Below are positions 7,495 to 18,359 of a DNA stretch of 64,000 nucleotides, piece by piece. Position 1 is the stretch's first letter. The number at the start of each line of letters is the position of its first letter. A program made the position numbers and the translations under genes. Source of the DNA: Bacteroidaceae bacterium (GTDB lineage: Bacteria; Bacteroidota; Bacteroidia; Bacteroidales; Bacteroidaceae); NCBI GenBank assembly GCA_017617575.1, contig JAFZVY010000052.1, forward strand, positions 1 to 64,000, read 5' to 3'. The notes under the pieces were generated by a model. That model was not told the origin of the DNA, made no database searches, and saw nothing but the letters and a program-made list of their open reading frames with translations.

Positions 7495-7537
7495 ATAACA
7501 ACAATACAAGTTAAACAATACAATTAGATTTTCAATT

Positions 7538-9667
7538 ATGCAATCAGATAATAAATTAGTATTTAACCCATTGGATTGGGTCGGTTCTCCAAGAGAGAGC
7601 ATCGGAGATAATAAGAGTAGTGTCAACAATGATTCAGAGCATACTGCCATCACGCAATATGACAACACAAGTACGACGGAGCAGATAGAGGCTGTGACGG
7701 CTCTGATAGAGAGTAACGGCATCAATCTCGCTGACGACTATGGCAACTGGGTCACTATCGGTATGGCACTGGCTCACGAGATGGGCGAGGCTGGCAGAGA
7801 CATATTCCACCGAGTCAGTAGAGTGAGTAGTAAATATACCATGGGCGAATGTGAGAAGAAGTATGACAACTGCCTTCGCACAAGCAACGGAAGGACTACC
7901 ATCGGCTCGTTCTTTCATCTGGCAAAGGAAGCTGGCATTGACATAAGCAGCGTTGCACGAGATGTAGCTATCAAGAATGAGAGAATGCCAACGATGCCAC
8001 CGATGCCAACTTTGCCAATTGGCAACGAGAATGGCATCGAGAATGGTCATAAAGAGGATACTTCTTCACAACACACTGATAATAATATAAATACAAATAA
8101 TAATATAAATAACATTGAAAATATGGATACAGATTTTGCCAACCGATGCCAAGATGACAAAGTGGCATCCGTGGCATCCGTGACATCCGTGACAAAGATG
8201 GAAGATGTAAAGGGTGAGGACTCGGCTGACGAATCTGTTGACCTGCCTACTTTCTCCGACAAGATTGATGCTGAAGACTGGTCTCCTTTCATGCAGGAGG
8301 TAATCAAGTCGCAGGAACTGTATTCGTCCAAGGACCTTATGGTGCTCGGCAGCGTGTTCACGTTGTCATCTGTCACTCCGAACTATTTCGGACTCTATGA
8401 CGGCAGAAAGGTGTTTGCATCAGGATACATTGCCATCACTGCTCCTGCTGCATCGGGCAAGGGCGACATTGCTGTGTGCCGCAACCTCGTGGAACCAGTG
8501 GAAAAGGAGATACACGATGCAAATATCAAGGAGACGGAGGAATATCAGAAGGAACTTGCCACATGGAGCGTACTCGACAAGAAGCAGAAGGCTGAGATGC
8601 CACAGCCTAAGGAGCCTCCATTCCGTTCATTGCTCATATCTGCCAACAGCAGTACCACCGCAGTATGTCAGGCTATAAACGACAATCACGGCAATGGACT
8701 CATATTCGAGAGCGAGGGCATAACGATGGCAAGCACGCTGCGAACGGAGTTCGGCGACTACAGCGATGTTCTGTGTAAAGCTTTCCAGCATGAACGCATC
8801 TCATATACCCGACGCACGGAACATGAGCATGTGGATATAGCGTGCCCACGACTTAGCATGGTGCTGACCCTCACTCCGGGACAGGTATCGTCACTCATTC
8901 CATCGTTTGAGTCTGGACTTGGCAGCCGTATTCCGATATACCGACTTGCACGCAATCTGGTATGGAGGGATGTATTTGAAACCAAGGACATGACCAACGA
9001 AGAGCGATTCAACCTTCTCGGTTCTCGTTACCTCAACCTATACCACGAACTGGAAAAGAGAAAGGAGCATCCGTTGCAGTTTGTCGTTTCGGACTCACAG
9101 AAGAAGGCGTTCAATGATTACTTCTCACAGCTTCAGCTTGAACAGGTAAAGATGCTGGGAGATGACCTTGTGGCAATAGTTCGCCGACTCGGACTTATAT
9201 GTTTCCGAATGGCTATGGTTCTCACCCTGCTCCGTCGTGTGAACATGAAGGAAGACGAGACAAAGGCTGCATTTGAAGATGACGAACAGGCAATAGTGTG
9301 CGATGACCGCGACTTCAGGATTGCCATGACGATATCCAACTGTCTCATTGACCATGAGGCTTACGTGTATTCCAACCTTGTGCCCCACACTGACACATCA
9401 ACCATGCAGACACTGAGAAGCAAGGCGACAGGTCCAAAGGCACAGCTCCTGAACGACCTGCCAGATTCATTCATCAATCAGGATCTATACCGCATAGCCG
9501 AGAGACTTCATATCAGCAAGCGCACAGCCAGCAGATACCTCGGTGAGTACATCAATGTCATGCAAGTGGTGAAACGCATCAAAATCGGAGCATTCTGCAA
9601 GATATCGGCAAAGACAGAAGACGAGTCCAGCGCAAACGAGCGCAACACTACGCAACATACTACATAG
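7538..9667 (+). CDS. PriCT_2-DUF3987 primase/helicase-like protein
   Basis: A 709-residue protein of the replication module found in Bacteroidota integrated elements. Residues about 45-130 match a PriCT_2 primase C-terminal domain. Residues about 150-245 are a polar linker with short 9-base tandem repeats in the DNA, including GTGGCATCC units near 8161. Residues about 250-600 are DUF3987, a RecA-like ATPase domain with a Walker A-like APAASGKG (302-309). The C-terminus has an HTH-like segment LHISKRTASRYLGEY. The start ATG is followed by FNPLDW, which in single-chain relatives continues directly from the BT4734-like domain. This suggests that the gene pair at 6643-9667 was once one ORF split by the hairpin repeat. 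No integrase is present nearby. Confidence 0.8.
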   Translation: MQSDNKLVFNPLDWVGSPRESIGDNKSSVNNDSEHTAITQYDNTSTTEQIEAVTALIESNGINLADDYGNWVTIGMALAHEMGEAGRDIFHRVSRVSSKYTMGECEKKYDNCLRTSNGRTTIGSFFHLAKEAGIDISSVARDVAIKNERMPTMPPMPTLPIGNENGIENGHKEDTSSQHTDNNINTNNNINNIENMDTDFANRCQDDKVASVASVTSVTKMEDVKGEDSADESVDLPTFSDKIDAEDWSPFMQEVIKSQELYSSKDLMVLGSVFTLSSVTPNYFGLYDGRKVFASGYIAITAPAASGKGDIAVCRNLVEPVEKEIHDANIKETEEYQKELATWSVLDKKQKAEMPQPKEPPFRSLLISANSSTTAVCQAINDNHGNGLIFESEGITMASTLRTEFGDYSDVLCKAFQHERISYTRRTEHEHVDIACPRLSMVLTLTPGQVSSLIPSFESGLGSRIPIYRLARNLVWRDVFETKDMTNEERFNLLGSRYLNLYHELEKRKEHPLQFVVSDSQKKAFNDYFSQLQLEQVKMLGDDLVAIVRRLGLICFRMAMVLTLLRRVNMKEDETKAAFEDDEQAIVCDDRDFRIAMTISNCLIDHEAYVYSNLVPHTDTSTMQTLRSKATGPKAQLLNDLPDSFINQDLYRIAERLHISKRTASRYLGEYINVMQVVKRIKIGAFCKISAKTEDESSANERNTTQHTT

Positions 9668-9691
9668 CAGTAAATTAAGCACATTTTTACA

Positions 9692-9722
9692 TTTGGATAT
9701 TCAGGATAATTTCTTATCTTTG
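9692..9722 (+). promoter_or_regulatory. Promoter of the DUF6266-like gene
   Basis: TTTG (9692-9695), 19-base spacer, TATCTTTG (9715-9722), an exact consensus. The next gene starts at 10103, leaving a leader of about 370 bases. Near its end the leader has a hairpin, CTGCCGA (10025-10031) with TCGGCAG (10062-10068). The rest of 9730-10020 shows short AATTCATAATT repeats and nothing else I can name. Confidence 0.7.
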
Positions 9723-10102
9723 TAGTGTCAAAAGCAAGGGACGGTATTCATTACCGAAACAAGCCAACGACAAGCGTTCTTCAGTCTGCCCATCCAAGGC
9801 TATGACTCTTATGTGACTCCGATGTAAGTCCGTTGTTCCTCTGCTATTTTGCAGACAAGTAGCAGATTTTCAGCAGACCTATAAGAGACTTATAAGAGAA
9901 ATGGACAAAGATGGTGGAGAACGCTTTTCATAATTCATAATTCACAATTCATAATTCATAATTGATAGTGAATGGATTAAGTTAGCGGAACTTGCAAGAC
10001 ATGAATTAACAGAATTATTAACAACTGCCGAGCGTAAAGCCTAAGGTCTTCTCCCAAGGGTTCGGCAGCACAAATAAACGGACGGGAGGAGACCAACGTA
10101 TT

Positions 10103-11032
10103 ATGGCAATACTTAACGGTATGCTTCGTAAGATGAAGGGTTCAGCTGGTAGTCTTACATTCAAGACAGTCAAGGGACAGACAGTGGTAAGCGAGAAGGT
10201 GACAGAGGTAAAGAACAGCCGCACAAGCGCTCAGCAGAAGCACCGTATGAAGTGGGGAAACATCATCCAGATGTACAAGGGCATCGCTCCTCTCCTCAAC
10301 TACGGATTCGAGTCAAAGCCAAACAACATGAGCGACTACAACATGTTTGTCAAGATTAACATGCAGCAGACTCCTGTTTACATCTCAAAGGACATGGTTG
10401 TCGGTGGAGCTTGCATCGTGGCACCATACCAGATAACCCAAGGCAGCCTCCCAGCCATCGTTGCAACGGGTGAGGGTGCAAACAGAGTGACGGACATTGC
10501 TCTCGGTGGACTAAGCATCACAGCGAGCACAACGGTGGCAGAGTTCAGCAACGCAGTGGTTCTCAACAACGACAACTACAACTATGGCGATCAGATTTCG
10601 TTCTTCAACATCCTTCAGAAGGTGAACGCATCGACGCAGATTCCTTTCGGAGTGTTCGCAGCCTCTTCCGTCGTACTGGACAAGAAGAACAACTCCACTC
10701 TTTGGTCATTGGTTCACAGTGTCGGCTTTGCAAGCAAGTCAGGATTCCTCGGTCACGGAGCAAGCGATGGAGACGGTGCTTACTGCTGGGTTCACTCACG
10801 CAAGTCAAACGGAAAGACTCTCGTAAGCACTCAGTCCCTGCTCGACAACAACCCTACCCTCGCTCTCTACACAGACGAGGATGCTTACTACAAGTCAGTA
10901 AAGACCTACGGCGGCGAGAGCGACGTGTTCCTCTCTCCTGACGGTGAGGCAGACTCTTCACATGTTCCATCCAACACGCCTCAAGGAGGAGGCAACACCG
11001 GAGGCGGAGGAAATGACGATGGCTCATTCTAA
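10103..11032 (+). CDS. DUF6266-like protein with a glycine-rich tail
   Basis: A 309-residue protein. The N-terminus (MAILNGMLRKMKGSAGSLTF, then a segment with SRTSAQQKHRMKWGN) resembles the DUF6266 group of Bacteroidota proteins, whose function is unknown. There is no signal peptide or membrane segment. The middle is rich in small and beta-prone residues, and the last 25 residues are a Gly/Asn/Asp-rich tail. Codon use is GC-richer than in the intergenic DNA around it. It has its own promoter and a long leader. Such proteins occur in variable regions next to DUF3987-type genes, so it may belong to the same element remnant; a structural, phage-like role is possible but unproven. Confidence 0.65.
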   Translation: MAILNGMLRKMKGSAGSLTFKTVKGQTVVSEKVTEVKNSRTSAQQKHRMKWGNIIQMYKGIAPLLNYGFESKPNNMSDYNMFVKINMQQTPVYISKDMVVGGACIVAPYQITQGSLPAIVATGEGANRVTDIALGGLSITASTTVAEFSNAVVLNNDNYNYGDQISFFNILQKVNASTQIPFGVFAASSVVLDKKNNSTLWSLVHSVGFASKSGFLGHGASDGDGAYCWVHSRKSNGKTLVSTQSLLDNNPTLALYTDEDAYYKSVKTYGGESDVFLSPDGEADSSHVPSNTPQGGGNTGGGGNDDGSF

Positions 11033-11087
11033 GCCATCGGAGTGAAAAGTGAAAAATATATTTTACTCTTTTCACGATTTGCTTCTA

Positions 11088-11180
11088 AAACACGGAGGAC
11101 ACGGAGACCACGGAGAGCCTCTCAGAGATAAAAAAACTCTGTGCCCTCTGCGTTCTCTGTGCCCTCTGCGTTCTCTTAAT
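11088..11180. repeat. CACGGAG/CTCTGTG hairpin repeat, copy 1
   Basis: Tandem ACACGGAGGAC-like units (11090-11120) are followed by CTCTGTGCCCTCTGCG units (11137-11175), partly complementary. Related sequence is at 13352-13440, 33478-33556 and 34621-34646. It lies between two convergent genes and may act as a terminator. Confidence 0.6.
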
Positions 11181-11196
11181 TATCAATTATCAATTA

Positions 11197-13257
<2,061 letters not shown>

Positions 13258-13351
13258 TCATTTCGAGGCAGAGAGACATTTAGTCTCTCTTCTGCGCCCT
13301 CATTCGCCCGAGGGGAGGAATTTATTGTTACTCTGTTCGCGAAAAAGTCTT

Positions 13352-13440
13352 TAACACAGAGAGCACAGAGGGCTCAGAGAGAAAAAATATTTCTCTAAAC
13401 AAAGAAAAAAACTCTGTGTCCTCCGTGAGCTCTGCGTTGA
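13352..13440. repeat. CACAGAG/CTCTGTG hairpin repeat, copy 2
   Basis: ACACAGAGAGCACAGAGGG-like sequence is followed by complementary CTCTGTGTCCTCCGTG after about 45 bases. It belongs with the copies at 11088, 33478 and 34621. Just before it, 13240-13320 holds two short inverted repeats, one being AGAGAGAC with GTCTCTCT. Confidence 0.55.
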
Positions 13441-13498
13441 AAAAGTTATGATTTTTCGTTTCTAAAACCCATTATGAATTCTTAATTCAAGTTTAGCT

Positions 13499-13740
13499 TG
13501 TAGTTAAATAGTAGTTAAAATGTAGTTATATAGGAAGATAAAGAGACGTTTGATTGTTCGCTGATTTTTTACGAAGAATATTATAAGAAATTTTCTTTAA
13601 TTTTCTAAATTTTCGTTTATCCAAAACCACTTTGCGATTGACATTCGTCTTTTTAACTCCTCTTAAACTCCTCTTTAACTCCACTTTAACTCCTTCCCAA
13701 CTTCCCCTTTTAACTTTTAACTTTTAACTCTTAACTCCTT
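13499..13740. repeat. AGTAAA/TTTACT-type hairpin repeat, copy 2 (expanded)
   Basis: The left arm is GTAGTTAAA units ending AGAGACG (13499-13548). The right arm begins near 13645 with CGTCTTTTTAACTCC and continues with many TTTAACTCC units. The loop is longer than in the other copies and includes TTTTCTAAATTTTCGTTT, which recurs near 28057 and 41668. Confidence 0.55.
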
Positions 13741-13760
13741 GGTGCGCAAGCGCACCAAGG

Positions 13761-15458
13761 TCAGTCTTCCATCAGCTTGCGATAGCGAGCCCTCTTAGGC
13801 TCCTCGATGCCAAGACGCTTTGCCTTGTTAATCTCATAATCAGTGTATGAGCCCTCGAAGAAGAACACTTCGCCGTCGCCCTCGAACGCAAGGATGTGAG
13901 TACATATACGGTCGAGGAACCAACGGTCGTGGCTGATGACCACAGCACAACCGGCGAAGTTCTCAAGACCCTCCTCAAGCGCACGGAGAGTGTTAACGTC
14001 AATATCGTTCGTAGGCTCATCGAGAAGGAGGACGTTACCCTCCTGCTTGAGCGCCATGGCAAGGTGAAGACGGTTACGCTCACCACCAGAGAGGACGCCA
14101 CACATCTTCTCCTGGTCAGCACCATTGAAGTTGAAGCGACTCAAGTAAGCACGCACATTGAGTTCGCGGTTACCGATGCGAATCGTCTCGTCGCCCTGGC
14201 TCACCACCTGATACACGCTCTCGTCAGCCTTGATGTCCTTGTGCTGCTGGTCAACGTACGCAAGCTTGACTGTCTCGCCCACCTCAAACGTACCAGCGTC
14301 AGGAGTCTCAAGACCCATGATGAGTCGGAACATGGTAGTCTTACCAGCACCGTTAGGACCGATGACACCCACGATGCCGTTAGGTGGGAGGTTGAAGTTA
14401 AGGTCCTTGAAGAGAACCTTGTCGCCAAACGCCTTAGCCATGTGCTGAGCCTCGATAACCTTGTTGCCGAGACGAGGACCGTTAGGGATGAATATCTCAA
14501 GCTTCTCCTCACGCTCCTTCTGCTCCTCGTTGAGCATCTTGTCGTAAGAGTTAAGACGAGCCTTACCCTTTGCCTGACGAGCCTTAGGAGCCATGCGCAC
14601 CCACTCCAGCTCACGCTCGAGAGCCTTGCGACGCTTGCTCGCAGTCTTCTCCTCCTGAGCCATGCGCTTGGACTTCTGCTCAAGCCAGCTTGAGTAGTTG
14701 CCCTTCCAAGGAATACCCTCACCGCGGTCAAGCTCAAGAATCCACTCGCTCACGTCGTCAAGGAAGTAACGGTCGTGAGTGACGGCGATGACCGTACCCT
14801 CATACTGCTGCAGATGCTGCTCGAGCCAGTCGATGGACTCAGCATCAAGATGGTTGGTAGGCTCATCGAGAAGAAGCACATCAGGCTTGGAAAGAAGAAG
14901 GCGGCACAGAGCCACGCGACGGCGCTCACCACCAGACAGGTTCTCCACGCCCCAGTCGCCCGGAGGACACTGGAGGGCAGCCATGGCACGCTCCAGCTTG
15001 CTGTCCATGTTCCACGCATCAGTAGAGTCGATAATATCCTGAAGCTCTGCCTGACGGCTCATGAGCTTCTCCATCTTGTCGGCATCCTCATAATACTCAG
15101 GGAGGCCGAACTTATCATTTATCTCGTCATATTCACGGAGAGCGTCATAAACATACTGCACACCCTCCATCACATTCTCCTTCACAGTCTTTGACTCGTC
15201 AAGCTGAGGTTCCTGTGGAAGGTAACCCACGCTGTAACCCGGGCTCCACACGACCTCACCCTGAAACTGAGTGTCAAGCCCCGCAATAATCTTCATAAGG
15301 GTTGACTTACCAGCACCATTCAAACCCACGATACCAATCTTGGCACCATAGAAGAAAGAGAGGTAAATGTTCTTTAGCACTTGCTTCTGATTCTGCTGAA
15401 TGGTCTTGCTAACTCCGACCATTGAGAATATCACTTTTTTATCATCAACTGTTGCCAT
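13761..15458 (-). CDS. ettA: Energy-dependent translational throttle protein EttA (ABC-F)
   Basis: A 565-residue ABC-F ATPase that binds the ribosomal E site and couples translation to the ATP/ADP ratio. It has two ABC domains: Walker A motifs GLNGAGKST (residues 45-53) and GPNGAGKTT (367-375), signatures LSGGE (174-178 and again near 460), and Walker B DEPTNHLD and DEPTNDID. The inter-domain linker at about 255-325 is strongly basic and helical, as in EttA. There is no signal peptide or membrane segment. A TATCTTTG promoter box on this strand lies at 15811-15804, giving a leader of about 340 bases that contains the repeat at 15540-15770. Length and the two-domain architecture fit EttA rather than antibiotic-resistance ABC-F proteins. 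Confidence 0.96.
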   Translation of the reverse strand: MATVDDKKVIFSMVGVSKTIQQNQKQVLKNIYLSFFYGAKIGIVGLNGAGKSTLMKIIAGLDTQFQGEVVWSPGYSVGYLPQEPQLDESKTVKENVMEGVQYVYDALREYDEINDKFGLPEYYEDADKMEKLMSRQAELQDIIDSTDAWNMDSKLERAMAALQCPPGDWGVENLSGGERRRVALCRLLLSKPDVLLLDEPTNHLDAESIDWLEQHLQQYEGTVIAVTHDRYFLDDVSEWILELDRGEGIPWKGNYSSWLEQKSKRMAQEEKTASKRRKALERELEWVRMAPKARQAKGKARLNSYDKMLNEEQKEREEKLEIFIPNGPRLGNKVIEAQHMAKAFGDKVLFKDLNFNLPPNGIVGVIGPNGAGKTTMFRLIMGLETPDAGTFEVGETVKLAYVDQQHKDIKADESVYQVVSQGDETIRIGNRELNVRAYLSRFNFNGADQEKMCGVLSGGERNRLHLAMALKQEGNVLLLDEPTNDIDVNTLRALEEGLENFAGCAVVISHDRWFLDRICTHILAFEGDGEVFFFEGSYTDYEINKAKRLGIEEPKRARYRKLMED

Positions 15459-15539
15459 ACTTATATTTAAATGAAAAATTCAAAATTAGAAATTCAAAAT
15501 TAGAACCACAAGAATCCATGAATTCAAGAGGGTGATATT

Positions 15540-15770
15540 TTTCCATCCACGAATTACACTAATTTTCACGAAATCTGTAATTCAAGGCTGTTTTCATTAC
15601 ACGAAGAATTGCTCGTGCAATTACGAATAGCACGAATCTTTTTAGCCCGCCAATCATCCGGATGGCATTCGTGTTATTCGCAGACAACACGTGTTGCCTT
15701 AGTGTAATAACACCAATAAGAGGACTTGAAGTTCGTGAAAAATCGTGTAATTCGTGGTTAGAAAACATTT
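15540..15770. repeat. CACGAATTACAC dispersed repeat, left copy
   Basis: It contains CCACGAATTACACTAATT at one end and its complement (GTGTAATTCGTGG) at the other, around 15750-15762, making a long inverted repeat. A related stretch in the opposite sense lies at 17138-17280; the two flank the membrane-protein gene at 15980-16993. Confidence 0.6.
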
Positions 15771-15979
15771 GTAGAAATTTTGCTTTCACCTCGAATCACA
15801 ATGCAAAGATACAGTAATCTCATCACATTGCCAAGAGATTTCATAACTTCAATCCCTATTCTTTCACATAACCATAAAACCCAGACTGTTTCACATACTT
15901 TGCAAAACAAAACAAGTAAAGTCATAATACGCCTCATGACTTTACTTGTTTCGATAACATAATATGTCTTGCGTCCGAC

Positions 15980-16993
15980 CTACTTCAAAGCAAGCGTTAC
16001 AATAAAAAGCACAAACAATAAGACAGACGTCACAATAGACAGGACATAGTACATGAAATACACATTAACCCTGTGACGTAATGAGCAATACTTCTCAATG
16101 TCAATATATTCCTTACCAGAGAAATAATTGATAGCAGAACAAATTATTGCACCAGAGCCACGGAAGTCAACAAGATTACAATCACCTATTACAGCATACG
16201 TCTTACCTTTACTTTTTATGATTTCAATTTCATCCGTAAAATAGATTTCACGACTCTCAATATCATAGTACACCTCATACTTTTCATAACCGTCAATAAT
16301 ATCTGCCATGTCATCAGGAACACTGATTCCGAAACAGTCAAACCTACTGCCATCAGCTCTACATAACATGTTATCCTTGAAGCTAAGATTCTCTGCCACA
16401 CCCAACAACTTGTCATCGTCATCATAGAATGCAGCATCAAATGTATAAGAATTCTCATTGTCAGGATTCTCTTTTTTCAGATTCCACAAAGTAATATTCC
16501 CGGCAAATGCAAAACCTTTTGAAAAAACGGCATTGGAAACATCATCCATCCTCTTAATCAGGATTTCAGGCATTCCCTTATAATTTAGAGATTGCTTATT
16601 ATTAAACACATACTTAAAGTACTTGAAGAACGAACCGACATTCTCCAACGGGTCGGCAATACGGAAAAAGTTCTCATCAATATCCTTCCACAAATACGTA
16701 TATTCTTCATTCTTGCCAATCAAATGCCCCTTCTTAATCTTGATGCCGTAAGAATCTATAGTCAGCCAACTATGCATCCTATCATACGTTAACATCAAGA
16801 AACTGCCCGTCATAATAAATAACGCAATTAAAGACAATATTGACTTAAAACTTATTTCTCCCCATCCAGGGAACCAAACGAAGCATGCCACACACACGCC
16901 AACAACGAACAAACACAACGGAATCATGTACACACGCAATCCCGAAGTCTTGTAGCATCCTTTGCGAATAAAAATATTCCTGTAATCAGTCAT
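15980..16993 (-). CDS. Hypothetical membrane protein
   Basis: A 337-residue protein of unknown function. Two hydrophobic helices near the N-terminus (about residues 20-42 and 48-70) and one or two near the C-terminus (about 312-335) bracket a polar domain of about 240 residues rich in Asp, Tyr and Phe. The first soluble stretch (IDSYGIKIKKGHLIGKNEEY) resembles a PH-like or YcxB-like fold, but I cannot assign it with confidence. A promoter on this strand is likely at 17109-17079 (CTTG, 19 bases, TAATTTTG). Between it and the start are two tandem inverted repeats, ACAAGC..CTTGT and ACAAGCGA..CGCTTGC, which could be an operator. Dispersed repeats flank the gene. Confidence 0.75.
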   Translation of the reverse strand: MTDYRNIFIRKGCYKTSGLRVYMIPLCLFVVGVCVACFVWFPGWGEISFKSILSLIALFIMTGSFLMLTYDRMHSWLTIDSYGIKIKKGHLIGKNEEYTYLWKDIDENFFRIADPLENVGSFFKYFKYVFNNKQSLNYKGMPEILIKRMDDVSNAVFSKGFAFAGNITLWNLKKENPDNENSYTFDAAFYDDDDKLLGVAENLSFKDNMLCRADGSRFDCFGISVPDDMADIIDGYEKYEVYYDIESREIYFTDEIEIIKSKGKTYAVIGDCNLVDFRGSGAIICSAINYFSGKEYIDIEKYCSLRHRVNVYFMYYVLSIVTSVLLFVLFIVTLALK

Positions 16994-17137
16994 AATATGG
17001 TTTAATATGTTTTGTTTAATTTTTCATCCATTACAAGCTATTTCACTTGTATCTTGCAATTACAAGCGATTTCGCTTGCAAAATTACAAAATAAAATTGG
17101 TTTCACAAGATTTCTTGTGAACGATGTTTTTTTCTTC

Positions 17138-17280
17138 AACCACGAATAACGAATGCCATTCGGTTTCATGTCCGTTGTACCAGATTCGTGAAATTAGTAA
17201 TTGCATGAGCAATTCTTCGTGTAATGAAAACAACAACGAGCTACCTGCTTAGTGAAACTTAGAGTGTAATTCGTAGTTAA
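17138..17280. repeat. CACGAATTACAC dispersed repeat, right copy
   Basis: It starts with ACCACGAATAACGAATGCC and ends with GTGTAATTCGTAG. Internal segments (GCAATTCTTCGTGTAATG) match the reverse complement of the 15540-15770 copy. It lies upstream of the DUF3791-like cassette. Confidence 0.6.
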
Positions 17281-17398
17281 AAAGTTATCCACACATAATC
17301 TTGTAGAAGCCCTTATTCATAAACGATATAGTTTTTCCCATAGAAAACAAGACGATATCAAATAAAATATGTACATTTGCAAGCATAAACATATCAGC

Positions 17399-17614
17399 AT
17401 GGGAACAGAACATTTAGAATTCATCACATTCTGCGTGGGCAGTCTTGCTGATGCGCTACACAAGAGTGCATCACAGGTGTATCGTGACCTGCGCTCTTCG
17501 GGTGTACTCAATGACTACATCGTTCCATGTTATGATGTCCTGCACACATTCAGCAAGGACTATCTCGTAGAAGAACTGACCGAAGTATTAAGAGAGAGAG
17601 GAGTTGCCGTATGA
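17399..17614 (+). CDS. DUF3791-like small protein
   Basis: A 71-residue protein. LEFITFCVGSLADALHKSA, YRDLRSSGVLNDYIVPCYDV and LHTFSKDYLVEELTEVL match the DUF3791 pattern, a small helical family usually encoded beside DUF3990. An ATG at 17369 is excluded because it lies ahead of and within a TACATTTG promoter box (17372-17379); translation from 17399 fits a start of transcription near 17385. The stop overlaps the start of the next gene (ATGA at 17611-17614), so the two are coupled. It is likely the antidote or a partner of the DUF3990 protein. That is inference from operon structure. Confidence 0.75.
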   Translation: MGTEHLEFITFCVGSLADALHKSASQVYRDLRSSGVLNDYIVPCYDVLHTFSKDYLVEELTEVLRERGVAV

Positions 17615-18084
17615 AACTATATCACACATCATCCATGCGCATTGAGAAGCCAGACGTTCTTCACTCACGAGACAAACTGGACTTTGGACGTGGTTTCTAC
17701 CTGACAAGCATCCGCGAACAGGCAGAACGATATGCAGAACGATTCACACGAAGGAGGAAAGATGCTTACATCAACGAATACGAACTGGACGACAACACTC
17801 CGGGATTCATCACAAAGGTATTCACAAGTTACGATGAAGAATGGCTTGACTATGTAACCGACTGCAGAAAAGGAAAACAGAATGAGCAATCATACGATGC
17901 CGTATCTGGAGGAATTGCCAACGACAAGGTGTTCAATACCGTTGATCTCTATTTTGCAGGAGTGATAACTAAGGACGAAGCACTTGGACGCCTCAAATTC
18001 GAGAAGCCAAATCATCAGATATGCATCTTGAACGCACGAATGATTGAGCAGCATCTTCATTTTATCAAAGCAGAAAAAGTATAG
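17611..18084 (+). CDS. DUF3990 protein, ADP-ribosyltransferase-like
   Basis: A 157-residue DUF3990 protein. LYHTSS at the N-terminus, a central DFGRGFYLTS motif and an Arg/Glu-rich helix follow the pattern of small ADP-ribosyltransferase folds, in which His and Tyr of these motifs hold NAD. The C-terminal part contains NQICIL-like strand sequence (HQICILNARMIEQHL). No signal peptide or membrane segment is present. It sits between two DUF3791-like genes with a 4-base overlap upstream and 2 bases downstream, an arrangement typical of toxin-antitoxin or similar modules. Assignment to DUF3990 is fairly confident; toxic activity and target are inferred only. Confidence 0.78.
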   Translation: MKLYHTSSMRIEKPDVLHSRDKLDFGRGFYLTSIREQAERYAERFTRRRKDAYINEYELDDNTPGFITKVFTSYDEEWLDYVTDCRKGKQNEQSYDAVSGGIANDKVFNTVDLYFAGVITKDEALGRLKFEKPNHQICILNARMIEQHLHFIKAEKV

Positions 18085-18086
18085 AC

Positions 18087-18305
18087 ATGGAAGCAAACAA
18101 GACAATATTGCAAATGAAATATGCAAGAATCGTAGGTATCTTTGCAAAAAAGACAGGATTGTCATTAGAAGATGCTTTATCATTCTTTTACGATTCCGAC
18201 ACATACATGCTCATAAGCGAAGGAGTTGCCGACATGCATTGCCGTAGCGACGAATACCTTGCTGACGAACTGATGATTGAATACAAAGAAAAAGTAAAGT
18301 CCTGA
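18087..18305 (+). CDS. DUF3791-like small protein, second member of the cassette
   Basis: A 72-residue helical protein beginning 2 bases after the DUF3990 stop. The pattern KYARIVGIFAKKTGLSLEDA, LSFFYDSDTYMLISEG, VADMHCRSDEYLADEL is the one often found immediately after DUF3990 genes and annotated as DUF3791. Its stop codon lies inside the stem of the bidirectional terminator at 18291-18328, so the operon ends here. It is probably the second small partner of the cassette; which of the two small proteins neutralises DUF3990, if either, cannot be decided from sequence. Confidence 0.75.
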   Translation: MEANKTILQMKYARIVGIFAKKTGLSLEDALSFFYDSDTYMLISEGVADMHCRSDEYLADELMIEYKEKVKS

Positions 18306-18328
18306 GACATCTCAGGACTTTACTTTTT
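18291..18328. terminator. Bidirectional terminator between convergent genes
   Basis: AAAGTAAAGTCCTGAGA (18291-18307) pairs with TCTCAGGACTTTACTTT (18310-18326) across a 2-base gap, with A- and T-runs on the two sides. It serves the DUF3791/DUF3990 operon and probably also the minus-strand gene ending at 18360. Confidence 0.85.
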
Positions 18329-18359
18329 CATTTATACAGATTGTTGGAAGCGAAACTTC

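Noticed and set aside
7970..8215. Nine-base tandem repeats as a phase-variation tract
   Set aside because: The units are multiples of three and lie in a polar linker, so slippage would change linker length but not frame.
6410..11032. Complete prophage or conjugative element
   Set aside because: No integrase, relaxase, capsid, portal or attachment-site pair was found; only a replication-like module remains.
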